Below are positions 1 to 10,693 of a stretch of DNA of 64,000 nt, piece after piece. The position numbers were made by a program, and so were the translations under genes. Origin of the DNA: Ningiella ruwaisensis (GTDB lineage: Bacteria > Pseudomonadota > Gammaproteobacteria > Enterobacterales > Alteromonadaceae); the NCBI RefSeq assembly GCF_004798935.1, contig NZ_RAHT01000003.1, positions 1 through 64,000 of the forward strand, written 5' to 3'. The notes beneath the pieces are model-generated. The model was given only the letters and a program-made list of their open reading frames with translations, was not told where the DNA came from and did not search any database. Position 1 is the stretch's first letter, and every line of letters starts with the position of its first letter.

Positions 1-70
1 TAGTGCTTGTTGGAGTTTGTCACTTTCGTGACAATGACGTTTTTTTGCCGCCTTCTCAAGCGGGATGCGA

Positions 71-98
71 ATTCTACTTTAATCGCATCTGGTGTCAA
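71..98 (-). promoter_or_regulatory. rRNA-type promoter, proximal, pointing left out of the window
   Basis: Read on the minus strand there is a TTGACA -35 hexamer (93-98), a 16-bp spacer and a TAGAAT -10 hexamer (71-76), so transcription would start near 64 and leave the window. In E. coli yrdA lies directly upstream of the rrnD 16S gene, so a leftward rRNA operon is expected here. The leader would include a 7-bp hairpin with a GAAA loop (17-34). The rRNA gene itself is not in view. Confidence 0.7.
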
Positions 99-221
99 GC
101 TTTTTATCAAATATTTTCATATTTCATTTTTGCTGAACACCGCATCGTTAAAGGGATAGATAAAAGCGTTGATTAAATCACCCGCGGCTTTTATTTCGTC
201 TTCTCCCTGAAGCGAGCGCGC

Positions 222-249
222 ATTCTACAGACATCAGATTCTGGGTCAA
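222..249 (-). promoter_or_regulatory. rRNA-type promoter, distal, with GC-rich discriminator
   Basis: The minus strand shows TTGACC (244-249), a 16-bp spacer and TAGAAT (222-227), followed by the GC-rich discriminator GCGCGC that is typical of stringently controlled rRNA promoters. Very AT-rich sequence from 250 to 292 lies where an UP element would sit. It is about 150 bp upstream of the second promoter at 71-98. Together they look like the P1/P2 pair of an rRNA operon running off the left edge. Confidence 0.7.
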
Positions 250-405
250 GCAAATTTGAAAAATAATTTCGCTTTTTTCTCTTTTCGTTTATTAAGAGTA
301 CAATTTGATTATATGTTCATCACTTGAACTTTAACTAGCTACACAAATAGTACAATAGTGAAATAAAAAGAAACCACTTATACACTAATAAAAAGAGGTA
401 AAATT

Positions 406-948
406 TTGACAATTAGGTCTTATAAGCAAAAGGAACCAAAAAGCGGCTCGCAGGTTTATATCGATGAAAGTGCAGTATTAGTAGGCGATATTTGTGTAGG
501 GGACGATTCAAGCATTTGGCCGTTAGTCGCTGCTCGCGGCGATGTAAACTACATAAAGATTGGAAAGCGCACAAACGTGCAAGACTCCAGCGTCCTTCAC
601 GTAACCCGAAAATCATCCACTAATCCAAATGGCTATCCCCTCATTATTGGCGACGATGTCACCATTGGCCATAAATGCATGTTGCACGGCTGTATGCTAG
701 GCAACCGTATCCTAGTAGGCATGGGCGCTATTATAATGGACGGTGCCGTAATTGAAGATGACGTCTTTATTGCCGCTGGCGCAATAATAACTCCTAACAA
801 GCGAGCTGAAAGCGGGTATCTTTACGTGGGAAATCCAGCGCAAAAGAAACGGCCGTTAACAACAGAGGAGCGCGATTTTCTTAAGCAATCTGCACTCAAT
901 TATGTTGAATTGAAAAATGATTACCTGGGAACCTCAGATGTCAACTAG
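406..948 (+). CDS. yrdA: gamma-class carbonic anhydrase-like hexapeptide-repeat protein YrdA
   Basis: A 180-residue left-handed beta-helix protein of the YrdA/CaiE group. Repeated hexapeptide signatures (V-G-D, I-G-x-x-V-T-I-G, V-G-M-G-A-I) run from about residue 20 to 145. His65, His89 and His94 lie where gamma carbonic anhydrases bind zinc between subunits. The family forms trimers; its true substrate is uncertain. The start is TTG at 406, chosen because AGAGG at 394-398 is correctly spaced and the protein aligns from its first residues. It is convergent with aroE with only one base between the stops, and has rRNA-type promoters behind it, the same arrangement as E. coli yrdA beside rrnD. 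Confidence 0.9.
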   Translation: MTIRSYKQKEPKSGSQVYIDESAVLVGDICVGDDSSIWPLVAARGDVNYIKIGKRTNVQDSSVLHVTRKSSTNPNGYPLIIGDDVTIGHKCMLHGCMLGNRILVGMGAIIMDGAVIEDDVFIAAGAIITPNKRAESGYLYVGNPAQKKRPLTTEERDFLKQSALNYVELKNDYLGTSDVN

Positions 949-949
949 G

Positions 950-1765
950 CTAATCTCTAGCAATTAAAGTACGTCTTAACTCTGACGTGTCCGGATGTTT
1001 ATTAAACCAGTGGAAGAATGACAAGGCGGCTTGTTCAACCAACATACCAAGTCCGTCTAGTCGATGCTTCACGCCTTGTGTCCGTGCTAAAGTCAAAAAT
1101 GACGTTTCGTGCGAAAGATAAACCATATCATATGCAACATGACAATCTGAGAATACGTGATTCGAAAGCGGGGGGAGTTCGCCTTTTAAGCTTAAAGATG
1201 TGGCGTTAATAATGATATCGAACTTTTCATTTACTGCTTCTGAATACGTCGTAACGTTAACGTCTGAACGGGTCTTATAATCATTCACTAAGCTTTCAGC
1301 TCGTGCTGAAGTGCGATTGTAAATGGCAATAGCATGTACTTGCGCACGCACGAGAGCAGGCAGTACCCCTTTCGCAGCGCCACCCGCACCAATAATTAAA
1401 ACGCGCTTGCCTTTTAATTCAACATTGTTGAAAGCAAAGTCTGCGACCAAGCCAGCTCCATCAGTATTTTCCCCATAAAAATGATCATCTTTGCGAATTA
1501 TCGTGTTAATTGCGCCTGCAACCTGTGCTGCTTCTGAAAGCTTGTCGACCCAATTAAATGCCTCTTCTTTAAAAGGTGATGTGACATTCGCACCCACACT
1601 TGTATGGTCAGAGAAAAAAGAGCCTACACTTTTTTCAAAATCTCCTTGTTCTACAAGTTGCTTAGAATAATCGAGCTCGATAGAAAACTGCTTTGCAAAG
1701 TTTGCATGAATAATAGGCGATTTGCTTTGAGAGATTGGGTTCCCAAACACACAGGCTCTGAACAT
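950..1765 (-). CDS. aroE: shikimate dehydrogenase (NADP+)
   Basis: Reduces 3-dehydroshikimate to shikimate with NADPH, the fourth step of chorismate synthesis, in the cytosol. The N-terminal substrate domain has the S-x-S motif in GNPISQSKSP (residues 8-17), catalytic Lys66 in the NVTSPFK segment and Asp102 in ENTDG. The nucleotide-binding loop GAGGAAKGV begins at residue 126. At 271 residues it is the normal AroE length. In E. coli aroE directly follows tsaC; here hemF and ompW lie between, and aroE would need its own promoter in the 1766-1833 gap because the ompW terminator precedes it. Confidence 0.95.
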   Translation of the reverse strand: MFRACVFGNPISQSKSPIIHANFAKQFSIELDYSKQLVEQGDFEKSVGSFFSDHTSVGANVTSPFKEEAFNWVDKLSEAAQVAGAINTIIRKDDHFYGENTDGAGLVADFAFNNVELKGKRVLIIGAGGAAKGVLPALVRAQVHAIAIYNRTSARAESLVNDYKTRSDVNVTTYSEAVNEKFDIIINATSLSLKGELPPLSNHVFSDCHVAYDMVYLSHETSFLTLARTQGVKHRLDGLGMLVEQAALSFFHWFNKHPDTSELRRTLIARD

Positions 1766-1833
1766 TGTTGTAAACCAATAAATGAATGTAAATAAAGCCT
1801 ATAACAACAAAATCTGTTTGTAACCTCAAAAAT

Positions 1834-1870
1834 AAACCCTCGAAGATATTTAAGCTTCGAGGGTTTTATT
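1834..1870 (-). terminator. bidirectional-looking rho-independent terminator after ompW
   Basis: A perfect 12-bp stem (1834-1845 with 1855-1866) encloses a 9-nt loop. On the minus strand it is followed by TTTATTTTT, so it would stop ompW transcription before aroE. The plus strand also carries T residues after the stem. Confidence 0.85.
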
Positions 1871-1906
1871 GATAAAGACTATTTGTTGCTAATTAACGCT
1901 TTTGAA

Positions 1907-2614
1907 TTAAAACTTGTAGCCAACCGATAAGGTGTATACCCATGGGTCAATGTCTACCGTTTCAATTGAGCCACCAGCTGCTCCATTGATATCAAAAGAC
2001 GCTTCTGTGCCAATATCTATGTATCGAACCGAACCGTTCAGGAAGATACCGTCAGACACTTCATAATCAAAACCAACCTGTGCAGACAAGCCAAACGATG
2101 CATCTAAATCCAGATTAGAAACAACCGCACCGTCTGTTACCATTTCGATGGTTTCAACCGCGCTTTGCTCAAAGTCTTCATCGAAAAAGATTGTATAGTT
2201 TAAGCCTACACCAGCATAGGGCTGGAACTTAGACGAACTGTCCAAGAAAAAGTAGTTGACGGTGACCGTTGGAGGCAAATGAGTCGTTTCCGCTAATTTT
2301 GCTCCGTCCAAAAAGGTAATGTCGTGCTTAAATGGCGTGGCTGCTAATACCTCTACGTTTATATTATCTGTGAAAAAATAGGCAATGTTTAAGCCTAATT
2401 GAGTGTTGTTATCAACTCCAACTTCGAGAGAACCAAGATTTAACGCCTGACCAAGATCGGCTCCGCCAGCAAGAATGGGAGAGCTGCTTTCATCCGGTGC
2501 TACATTGGTCAAGCCTACGCGAACTAACCAATCTCCCTTTTCATATGCGATAGCATTGCCAGCCGTCGCACTAAGTGCTGTTAAAATTGATAAAGTAACT
2601 AATGTTTTTTTCAT
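1907..2614 (-). CDS. ompW: OmpW-family outer membrane protein
   Basis: A 235-residue precursor: signal peptide MKKTLVTLSILTALSATAGNAIA, then a small eight-stranded beta-barrel of the OmpW/AlkL family, ending in the aromatic residue typical of BamA substrates (VGYKF). OmpW forms a hydrophobic channel in the outer membrane. An ATG exists further upstream at 2647, but the start at 2614 is preferred: it begins the signal peptide and has AGGAG at 2624-2628. The promoter region carries two FNR-type palindromes and a TATGAT -10 box, so expression probably rises when oxygen falls. It interrupts the usual tsaC-aroE neighbourhood and has its own terminator. Confidence 0.9.
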   Translation of the reverse strand: MKKTLVTLSILTALSATAGNAIAYEKGDWLVRVGLTNVAPDESSSPILAGGADLGQALNLGSLEVGVDNNTQLGLNIAYFFTDNINVEVLAATPFKHDITFLDGAKLAETTHLPPTVTVNYFFLDSSSKFQPYAGVGLNYTIFFDEDFEQSAVETIEMVTDGAVVSNLDLDASFGLSAQVGFDYEVSDGIFLNGSVRYIDIGTEASFDINGAAGGSIETVDIDPWVYTLSVGYKF

Positions 2615-2642
2615 TGTGTATTGCTCCTGATTGAATAAATCC

Positions 2643-2648
2643 ATCATA
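2643..2648 (-). promoter_or_regulatory. ompW -10 element
   Basis: TATGAT on the minus strand would place transcription start near 2635-2636, 21-22 bases before the ompW ATG. This puts the proximal FNR-type box (2670-2683) centred about 41 bp upstream, the class II activator position. Confidence 0.6.
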
Positions 2649-2669
2649 CTTACGAAAGAAGCAATAACA

Positions 2670-2683
2670 TTGATCTAGATTAA
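2670..2683 (-). promoter_or_regulatory. FNR-type box, proximal, ompW promoter
   Basis: TTGATCTAGATTAA differs at one position from the FNR/Anr consensus TTGAT-N4-ATCAA. Its centre is 28-30 bp from the -10 element, the spacing at which FNR contacts RNA polymerase from about -41.5. Confidence 0.65.
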
Positions 2684-2719
2684 TGTTTTAAAAACAGGCA
2701 TTTATCAACGAAAGTTCTG

Positions 2720-2733
2720 TTGATCTATATCAA
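2720..2733 (-). promoter_or_regulatory. FNR-type box, distal, perfect consensus
   Basis: TTGATCTATATCAA matches the FNR/Anr/EtrA consensus at every fixed position. It lies 50 bp upstream of the proximal box (about five helical turns) and just past the hemF stop codon, so it serves ompW rather than hemF. Confidence 0.75.
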
Positions 2734-2737
2734 GTTT

Positions 2738-4236
<1,499 letters not shown>

Positions 4237-4239
4237 GCT

Positions 4240-4809
4240 TTATTCCTGAATCTGTTGATGTCCACAATCTGTGTTTGGACAATTAAGTTGTTTTGAATTT
4301 GCGGATTGAGAAAGCATTATGCTCGAACCACATTCACTGCAGGTTACTGCCACCGGCATCGCGTTGACTACATATTTACAGTGCGGATAGTTATCGCAAG
4401 CGTAAAAAAACTTTCCAAACCTGTTTTGTTTTTTCTCAATCTTTCCACTCTTACAAGCAGGACATGAGACAGGTGCGTATTCTGCCGCTTTTTTTACGCT
4501 GTGTGTATTCGAAATAAAATGACAACTTGGAAAGTTTGTACAACCAATAAACATACCAAAACGGCCTTTTTTGACAGCAAGCTCACTTTTACACTCGGGG
4601 CATTCGCTGTCAGCGATAAGCTTGATTATCTCAACATCATTCTTACTTAAAGATTTGGTGTAATCACATTTTGGATATTGCGTGCAGGCCAAAAATGAAG
4701 ATTTGCCTTTGTATTTAATCGCTAAGGCAGCATCACACTCTGGGCATGAGCCATAGGCAAGATGCTTTGCAGCATCTTGTGAGAAAAGTTCATCGTTTAT
4801 TTTTGCCAT
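4240..4809 (-). CDS. yrdD: topoisomerase I-type zinc-finger protein YrdD
   Basis: A 189-residue protein built from four four-cysteine zinc ribbons like those at the C terminus of DNA topoisomerase I: CPEC...CTQYPKC, CPEC...CTNFPSC, CPAC...CDNYPHC and CSEC...CPNTDC. There is no topoisomerase catalytic domain. The family probably binds single-stranded nucleic acid, but its role is unknown. It lies between smg and tsaC, as in E. coli (where the homologue is yrdD). Confidence 0.9.
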   Translation of the reverse strand: MAKINDELFSQDAAKHLAYGSCPECDAALAIKYKGKSSFLACTQYPKCDYTKSLSKNDVEIIKLIADSECPECKSELAVKKGRFGMFIGCTNFPSCHFISNTHSVKKAAEYAPVSCPACKSGKIEKKQNRFGKFFYACDNYPHCKYVVNAMPVAVTCSECGSSIMLSQSANSKQLNCPNTDCGHQQIQE

Positions 4810-4843
4810 AGTAAATTAGGCCATGGAAGGTTTGCAAATCGTG

Positions 4844-5329
4844 TTAATGCAATAAACCTTCTGGAGTTTCAAAGAGCAGCTCCTCCATTTGTTCGTATGC
4901 GAGTTCTTTACCAGGCACATTGAAAAGCACCATCAACACAACCCATTTTAAGTCGACTAAACAAAACTCGTTTGCTTCAATTTCCATAACGCGATCAATT
5001 ACCATTTCACGTGTTGTTGCATCTAGCACATTTATTTGCTCAAGAAACATCAAAAATCCTCGGCTTTCAACGTCTAGTCTTTGCTGTTCCTCAAAGGTGT
5101 ACATGCGTGTTGTTGTGGGTTCTGCTGTATCTTTTACGTAGTGCAGATAAGGTTTATCGTCTGTTGTTTGCAGTTCACAAAGCTTTTCTAGCCAGGCAAG
5201 TGCTTTGTAAATTTCGTCGTGGTGGAAGCCTGCTCTAATGAGCTCGTCGGTCAATTCGTCTTGGTCGACCATTAATTCTGACTGGTTATGTACCAAATTC
5301 TCAAATAGATACATGAGGATATCAAACAT
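4844..5329 (-). CDS. smg: Smg family protein (DUF494)
   Basis: A 161-residue acidic, helical protein of the Smg/DUF494 family, function unknown. It starts [12 protein letters not shown], the conserved family opening, and is almost always next to dprA. Here its ATG is two bases after the dprA stop and uses GAGGGG, part of the last dprA codons, as ribosome binding site, so translation is coupled. No signal peptide or membrane segment is seen. Confidence 0.9.
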   Translation of the reverse strand: MFDILMYLFENLVHNQSELMVDQDELTDELIRAGFHHDEIYKALAWLEKLCELQTTDDKPYLHYVKDTAEPTTTRMYTFEEQQRLDVESRGFLMFLEQINVLDATTREMVIDRVMEIEANEFCLVDLKWVVLMVLFNVPGKELAYEQMEELLFETPEGLLH

Positions 5330-5331
5330 AA

Positions 5332-6489
5332 TTAGCCCCTCAATTTTACGTAGCCCTCCGGTGTGGAGGCTACAATGCCACGCAACTCATATTGTAATAA
5401 TTGTGTCAGCACATCAGAAATTGGCATGCCGCTGCGTTTAGCTATCAGATCGACTGATGTAGCGCTATAGCTAACACTATCTAACAATGGATCGCTTGCC
5501 AAGTCTAATGACGCGCTTTTTTGCAAATTTTGTGTATTTTTTTGAAATTTCTTGGCGGTATTCTCGAAACCTGGCAATTCTTCTAGAATATCTTTTGCAT
5601 TTTCGGTCAGTTTAGCGCCCTGTTTGATAAGAAAGTGACAGCCCTCAGCCTGAGGATTATAAATCGCACTTGGCACTGCAAATACTTCTTTGTTTTGCTC
5701 AAGCGCATACCTTGCTGTGACTAAACTGCCACTTTTAATTTTAGCTTCAATAACGAGTACCCCCTGAGACAAGCCACTTATTATGCGATTTCTTCGAGGA
5801 AACAAACTGGCATGGGGCGGTGTAGAAGGTACAAATTCACTCACTAGTGCGCCCTGCTCTGCAATTTGCTGATAAAGTTGCGAATGCCGACGCGGGTAGG
5901 CAATATCAATTCCGCAACCTAAGACTGCCAACGTTGGCATTTGATTATCCAGCGCAATTCTGTGTGCTATTCCATCTATTCCCAAAGCCATTCCACTGGT
6001 TATAGCAAAATCTGATGTTTGGCCAATTTCGCTTAACAAGAGCGAGACAACCTCTTTTGCATACTGACTGGGTGCGCGTGTCCCGACGACCGCAAGTTGC
6101 GGTGAATTCAGTAGCGACGCATCACCTTTTACAAATATAAATAAAGGGGGTCTTGTTAATTCTTTTAAGCTATCAGGGTAATGCGGCGAATCGATTGGAA
6201 GAAAATGATGAGTGTCACATGATTCAAGCCATTTTATTGCACGCTTTAATTGCGCAACAGTAGCCGCTTTGGGTTGCTTAAGTTCATCGATTTGTGTCTG
6301 AGACCAGTTAGCTTTGCGCAACTGGTCTGCGTCCAGAAAAATAATATCAGCAATGTCGCACCGAAATAGCTGCGCAGTTTTTTGTAGCCCCTGGATGCCC
6401 ATCTGACTGATGGCATCCAACACCAGATAGGCTTCAATGTTTGATGAATAATTTTTAAGCGCTGTGTTGAATGTGTTGACCTGATCCAT
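5332..6489 (-). CDS. dprA: DNA-processing protein DprA (Smf)
   Basis: A 385-residue protein that in competent bacteria binds incoming single-stranded DNA and loads RecA. A helical N-terminal region (about 15-75) precedes the extended Rossmann domain (about 95-305) with GTRAPSQYA (136-144), [12 protein letters not shown] (165-176), [10 protein letters not shown] (231-240) and [13 protein letters not shown] (251-263). The C-terminal winged-helix-like region (about 330-385) matches the third DprA domain. It starts the smg-yrdD-tsaC-hemF run and follows the LysM gene after 26 bases. Confidence 0.95.
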   Translation of the reverse strand: MDQVNTFNTALKNYSSNIEAYLVLDAISQMGIQGLQKTAQLFRCDIADIIFLDADQLRKANWSQTQIDELKQPKAATVAQLKRAIKWLESCDTHHFLPIDSPHYPDSLKELTRPPLFIFVKGDASLLNSPQLAVVGTRAPSQYAKEVVSLLLSEIGQTSDFAITSGMALGIDGIAHRIALDNQMPTLAVLGCGIDIAYPRRHSQLYQQIAEQGALVSEFVPSTPPHASLFPRRNRIISGLSQGVLVIEAKIKSGSLVTARYALEQNKEVFAVPSAIYNPQAEGCHFLIKQGAKLTENAKDILEELPGFENTAKKFQKNTQNLQKSASLDLASDPLLDSVSYSATSVDLIAKRSGMPISDVLTQLLQYELRGIVASTPEGYVKLRG

Positions 6490-6515
6490 GGTCGCTTATC
6501 TTCCTTGTATGTAAA

Positions 6516-7622
6516 TTAGTCCTTTGGTGGCGTGGGACTGGCGATAATTTCTCCACCAGTAAGGTGGGTTGAGGCTTTTGTTACCCAAGCATAGCTGGCA
6601 TGCTCAAACTCTCGGATAATGACTAGCTCACCCACTTTATACGCGGGTTGCTGGTATGTTTCACCCAAAGAAAACCACTCACTAAAATCAACTTCGGTTA
6701 AACCGGCGACCGGCTCTTCTTTGTAGTGCACTGGACGTCCTTGCTTATAAATGCCAAACACCATACCTGCTTTAACTTTTCGTTCACCTAAGTTCACAAT
6801 GACCACGTCATGTTTGGCGATAATCGAGTTGCCGTTGATGTTAGATACAAGTTCGCCTTTTTGACGCGTAGCAGGATGCAGCATTAAGTCTTTATTATCA
6901 AAGCGCATAGCGGGACGAAGCTTATCGCCTTTTTTGACTTCCATCAGGCTGTTTTCAACTTGCACAACGTAACGATCGTTGTTCAGTTCAATCGAAAAGT
7001 CTGCATCACTAAGCTGAATGACTTGAATGCCCAATAGTGCACCGTTACTGTCGTAAACTTCTCTCTCCTTTCGCACAATCTCAAAACCCTCTGCTTCGCT
7101 CGGTGATGCATTGGCCATTGCTTTGGTCATGATAAATTCTTCATCAATAAAGCGTGCTGAACCTTCTCTGTCTCCCAACACTGCTGGCAGAGCATGGAAT
7201 TCCTCTGATGACATGATGCTGTCATTATTGATGTACATCTCGATGGCATCCCAAGGCAGTGTTTTAATTGGGTTGGGCTTTTGTCTTCTTGATTCACCAG
7301 GGACAAGTGTCAGTAGCGGTTTATCTCTCACAACTTCTAAAATCGGCACGCCGTTTTCCCAGCGAAGTCTTAACATATCTCCCGGATAAATCAGATGTGG
7401 ATTTTCAATTTGCGTGTTGTTACGCCATAATTCGGGCCAGCGCCATGGCTGATTTAAAAATAAACTGGATATGTCCCAAAGTGTATCTCCTTTTTTCACG
7501 ACATAAGTTTGCGGGGCATCTTGTCGGATGTTAATCACATCTGCAAATGCTAGTTGCTGAGTGAGTGTGCCGGCTAACAAAACAAGCGCAACGGCGTGCA
7601 CCATAAAACGATTTAGTCGCAT
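6516..7622 (-). CDS. LysM-domain envelope protein
   Basis: A 368-residue exported protein. A signal peptide (residues 1-27, cleavage after AFA) is followed by one LysM domain (about 39-88, YVVKKGDTLWDISSLF ... IYPGDMLRL), which binds peptidoglycan N-acetylglucosamine chains. The remaining 280 residues are a conserved region of unknown function. Similar proteins are commonly found divergent from def and ahead of dprA in gammaproteobacteria. RBS AGGA lies about 9 bases before the ATG. It faces away from def across a 210-bp promoter region and probably shares a transcript with dprA. A cell-wall role is inferred only from the LysM domain. Confidence 0.85.
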   Translation of the reverse strand: MRLNRFMVHAVALVLLAGTLTQQLAFADVINIRQDAPQTYVVKKGDTLWDISSLFLNQPWRWPELWRNNTQIENPHLIYPGDMLRLRWENGVPILEVVRDKPLLTLVPGESRRQKPNPIKTLPWDAIEMYINNDSIMSSEEFHALPAVLGDREGSARFIDEEFIMTKAMANASPSEAEGFEIVRKEREVYDSNGALLGIQVIQLSDADFSIELNNDRYVVQVENSLMEVKKGDKLRPAMRFDNKDLMLHPATRQKGELVSNINGNSIIAKHDVVIVNLGERKVKAGMVFGIYKQGRPVHYKEEPVAGLTEVDFSEWFSLGETYQQPAYKVGELVIIREFEHASYAWVTKASTHLTGGEIIASPTPPKD

Positions 7623-7832
7623 GAGACGGTTCCTGTACGAATATCAGTTTAATAATAAAAAGACTGTTGTATAATTCGTTATCGGTTTGAAATTAATAAA
7701 ATTAACCCCAAATCTTAAATATCTAAGAAATTGAGTGTTGCAACTGCGCATCATATCGAAGCTAAAGCGCACTTAAATACGAATTCTGCGGTATTCGTAT
7801 CGTTTTTTATACTGACTAAAAGAGTGGTTTTT

Positions 7833-8345
7833 ATGGCTGTATTACAAGTGCTCACGTTTCCAGACGAGCGGCTAAGAACAGTGGCAGAAGCGGTGGAAGA
7901 GGTGAATGATGAGATCCGCCAGCTTGTTGACGATATGTTCGAGACTATGCGTGATGAACGTGGCATAGGGCTGGCCGCAACACAAGTAAATGTCCACAAG
8001 CGTGTGGTTGTGATGGATGTTTCTGAAGAACAAGACGAACCCAGGGTTTTCATCAATCCTGAAATCATTGCCAAATCAGGCAGCACAGTAAGTGAGGAAG
8101 GTTGCCTTTCCGTTCCGAATAATTACGCGAAAGTTGACCGTGCCGAAAAGGTCACCGTTCGCGCATTGGATAAAAATGGACAAAGCTTTGAGCTTGAGGC
8201 TGAAGGACTGTTGGCAATTTGTATTCAACACGAGCTTGACCATCTGAAAGGAAAGCTTTTTGTTGATTATCTGTCGCCTTTAAAGCGCCAACGTATTAAG
8301 AAAAAGTTGGAAAAAGAAGCTCGGCTTTCTGCGCGAGCCAGTTAA
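7833..8345 (+). CDS. def: peptide deformylase
   Basis: Removes the N-formyl group from nascent proteins, with a metal ion (Fe2+). All three motifs are present: GIGLAATQV (residues 44-52), EGCLS with metal ligand Cys91, and HELDH with ligands His133 and His137 and catalytic Glu134. The open frame extends upstream to 7731, but the family start [11 protein letters not shown] at 7833 is chosen; it has an AGAG-type ribosome binding site at 7821-7824 and gives the usual 170 residues. It is the first gene of def-fmt-rsmB-trkA. Confidence 0.95.
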   Translation: MAVLQVLTFPDERLRTVAEAVEEVNDEIRQLVDDMFETMRDERGIGLAATQVNVHKRVVVMDVSEEQDEPRVFINPEIIAKSGSTVSEEGCLSVPNNYAKVDRAEKVTVRALDKNGQSFELEAEGLLAICIQHELDHLKGKLFVDYLSPLKRQRIKKKLEKEARLSARAS

Positions 8346-8385
8346 TGCCAAGCTTTAGAATTAAACACGCAAAGGCACAAACACT

Positions 8386-9330
8386 TTGAAACTTATTTTT
8401 GCAGGTACACCGGATTTTGCCGCCTCTCACTTAAGCGCGTTGATCGAAGCGGGTCATGAAGTTGTTGCCGTTTATACGCAGCCCGATCGCCCGGCAAATA
8501 GAGGCAAAAAGCTAACGCCATCAGCCGTCAAATCACTTGCATTGAATCATCAAATTCCAGTTGAGCAGCCTCAGAACTTTAAAAGTGACTCGACGCTGGC
8601 AGCTCTACGCGCCTACGAAGCGGATGTAATGGTGGTGGTTGCCTATGGCTTGTTGCTTCCTAAATCGGTGCTGGAAACACCTAAAGCTGGATGCATTAAT
8701 GTGCATGGTTCTTTGCTTCCAAAATGGAGAGGAGCAGCACCAATTCAAAGGTCGATTTGGGCGGGAGATAAAGAAAGCGGCGTAAGTATCATGCAAATGG
8801 ATGAAGGATTGGATACCGGCGATATCTTGCTGATGGAACGCATTACACTCAGCCGAGAAGAAACCAGCGCCAGTTTATATGAAAAGCTGGCATCACTGGG
8901 TCCTAAAGCTTTACTTCGAGCGCTTGAGAAATTTTCACAACTGGAACGAGTAAAGCAGGACGACAGTCAGGCAAGCTACGCGAACAAACTCAGTAAAACA
9001 GAGGCTAAGCTTGACTGGCAACAAAGCGCGACGCAACTGGAACGAAATGTAAGGGCGTTTAATCCGTGGCCGGTGGCTTGGTTTAGTTTAAGTGATAAAA
9101 ATATCAAGGTATGGGCAGCAAGCGTATTGGAAAACCATGAATATAAGCTTAAGGAGCGTCGACCAGGCGAAGTGCTTGCTTTTACAAAACTAGGACTCGA
9201 TGTTGCCTGCAAAGACTCGGTACTGCGCATCACCAATATACAAATGCCGGGTAAAAAAGCGCTTGATATTGAGCTGATTGTCAATGGAAATCCCAAGCTA
9301 TTTGCTCCCGGTCAACACTTAGATGACTAG
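8386..9330 (+). CDS. fmt: methionyl-tRNA formyltransferase
   Basis: Formylates Met-tRNA(fMet) with 10-formyl-tetrahydrofolate for initiation. The 314-residue protein begins IFAGTPDFAA, has the folate-site segment VHGSLLPKWRGAAPIQ (about 108-123) with catalytic Asn and His just before and within it, and MDEGLDTGDIL with the catalytic Asp (about 143). The start is TTG at 8386, with AAAGG at 8371-8375; no in-frame ATG fits the family alignment. It pairs with def and overlaps rsmB by 8 bases. Confidence 0.95.
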   Translation: MKLIFAGTPDFAASHLSALIEAGHEVVAVYTQPDRPANRGKKLTPSAVKSLALNHQIPVEQPQNFKSDSTLAALRAYEADVMVVVAYGLLLPKSVLETPKAGCINVHGSLLPKWRGAAPIQRSIWAGDKESGVSIMQMDEGLDTGDILLMERITLSREETSASLYEKLASLGPKALLRALEKFSQLERVKQDDSQASYANKLSKTEAKLDWQQSATQLERNVRAFNPWPVAWFSLSDKNIKVWAASVLENHEYKLKERRPGEVLAFTKLGLDVACKDSVLRITNIQMPGKKALDIELIVNGNPKLFAPGQHLDD

Positions 9331-10672
9331 CGCGCAAAACGCATATCGCATTAGGCCTACACATAAAGCTCACTTAAGAGCAGATGCGGCGTGGGCGCTT
9401 TTTCAAATATTAGAGCATGGCCATTCATCACGAGAAATCATGCCGCTTGTATTTGAGCGTACACCTAAAGCGAAAGATAGAGCGTGGCTTCAAGAATCGG
9501 TGTTTGGTGTATTGCGAGTATTACCTCGCTTGCAAGTCTATTTGCGCCTACTGCTTGAAAAACCGCTAAAGTCTCAGCAAAAAATCATTGAGCATGTGAT
9601 TATGCTTGGCATGTTTCAATCAGCATTTATGCGTACTTCGTCACATGCGGCGGTGAGCGAAACGGTGGAAGCGGTAAAAGTACTTAAAGCGCCTCAACTC
9701 AGTGGTTTAGTCAATGCTATTTTACGACGCTTTGAAAGAGAGAAGATAGTAGAACACGAAATTACGCAAGCTCATGCAAAAGTGAATTTACCAAAATGGC
9801 TATTTAGAACATTATCAGAGGCTTACCCTGAAAACATAGACAGCCTTTGTGAGCAGATGAATGCAAAAGCGCCGCTTTTTCTGCGCATAAACCTAATGGA
9901 GATTGGTCTGCCAGATTATTGTGAATTGCTCAATAAAGCGCAAATTGCCCATGAAATCCATCCGCCTCGCACGGTATTGATTAAGCAAAATGTTGAAATA
10001 CCCTCTCTTCCTCTTTATGAAAGCGGTGGGTTTTCCGTTCAGGATTACGCCGCACAAAAAAGTGCGGACTTATTGCAAGTGCAGCCTGGCGAAGTTGTAT
10101 TAGATGCGTGTGCAGCTCCCGGGGGCAAAACCGGCGCAATCATTGAAGCATGTCCTGCGCTTGGCCATATCTATGCGATGGATACCGATGAACATAGGCA
10201 AAGCAAAACGCGGGAAAACCTTAAGCGCCTGAATCACACCAAACGGCTAAAGGCGCGACTGACGATAGTAAACGGTGATGCTTCAGACCCTGCCAGCTTT
10301 TCCTCGTTACCGCTGTTTGACAAGATCCTGTTAGATGCTCCCTGCACTGCGACGGGCATTATTCGAAAGCATCCTGACATAAAGTGGCATCGCAAAGCCA
10401 GTGATGTCGAAGCAATATGTCAGCTACAACAGAAAATTCTCGCAAATTGCTGGGCGCAGCTTAAACCGGGTGGCGTTCTTTTATATGCCACCTGCTCGAT
10501 ATTGCCACAGGAAAACAGCCAGCAAATTACCGCGTTTTTAGCTTCACATAGCGATGCCAGTTTGCTTGCCATCCAAGGCCACGAACATGACCAACAAGTT
10601 GGATGGCAAATACTACCAGGTGAACAAAACATGGATGGTTTCTTTTACGCTAGACTGATAAAGTCTTTATAG
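9323..10672 (+). CDS. rsmB: 16S rRNA m5C967 methyltransferase RsmB
   Basis: Methylates C967 of 16S rRNA using S-adenosylmethionine. An N-terminal NusB-like RNA-binding domain (about 10-150) is joined to the RsmB/NOP2 methyltransferase domain with SAM motif DACAAPGGKT (about 266-275), motif IV LDAPCTATG (about 337-345) and motif VI YATCSILPQEN holding the catalytic cysteine. The 449 residues slightly exceed the 429 of E. coli. The ATG lies inside the end of fmt, so the two are coupled. Confidence 0.95.
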   Translation: MTSAQNAYRIRPTHKAHLRADAAWALFQILEHGHSSREIMPLVFERTPKAKDRAWLQESVFGVLRVLPRLQVYLRLLLEKPLKSQQKIIEHVIMLGMFQSAFMRTSSHAAVSETVEAVKVLKAPQLSGLVNAILRRFEREKIVEHEITQAHAKVNLPKWLFRTLSEAYPENIDSLCEQMNAKAPLFLRINLMEIGLPDYCELLNKAQIAHEIHPPRTVLIKQNVEIPSLPLYESGGFSVQDYAAQKSADLLQVQPGEVVLDACAAPGGKTGAIIEACPALGHIYAMDTDEHRQSKTRENLKRLNHTKRLKARLTIVNGDASDPASFSSLPLFDKILLDAPCTATGIIRKHPDIKWHRKASDVEAICQLQQKILANCWAQLKPGGVLLYATCSILPQENSQQITAFLASHSDASLLAIQGHEHDQQVGWQILPGEQNMDGFFYARLIKSL

Positions 10673-10693
10673 GGCGATGAAAACACTACTATT

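Noticed and set aside
5003-5018. parS-like TTTCACGTG in smg
   Set aside because: Only the left half matches; the right half lacks the GGAACA of parS.
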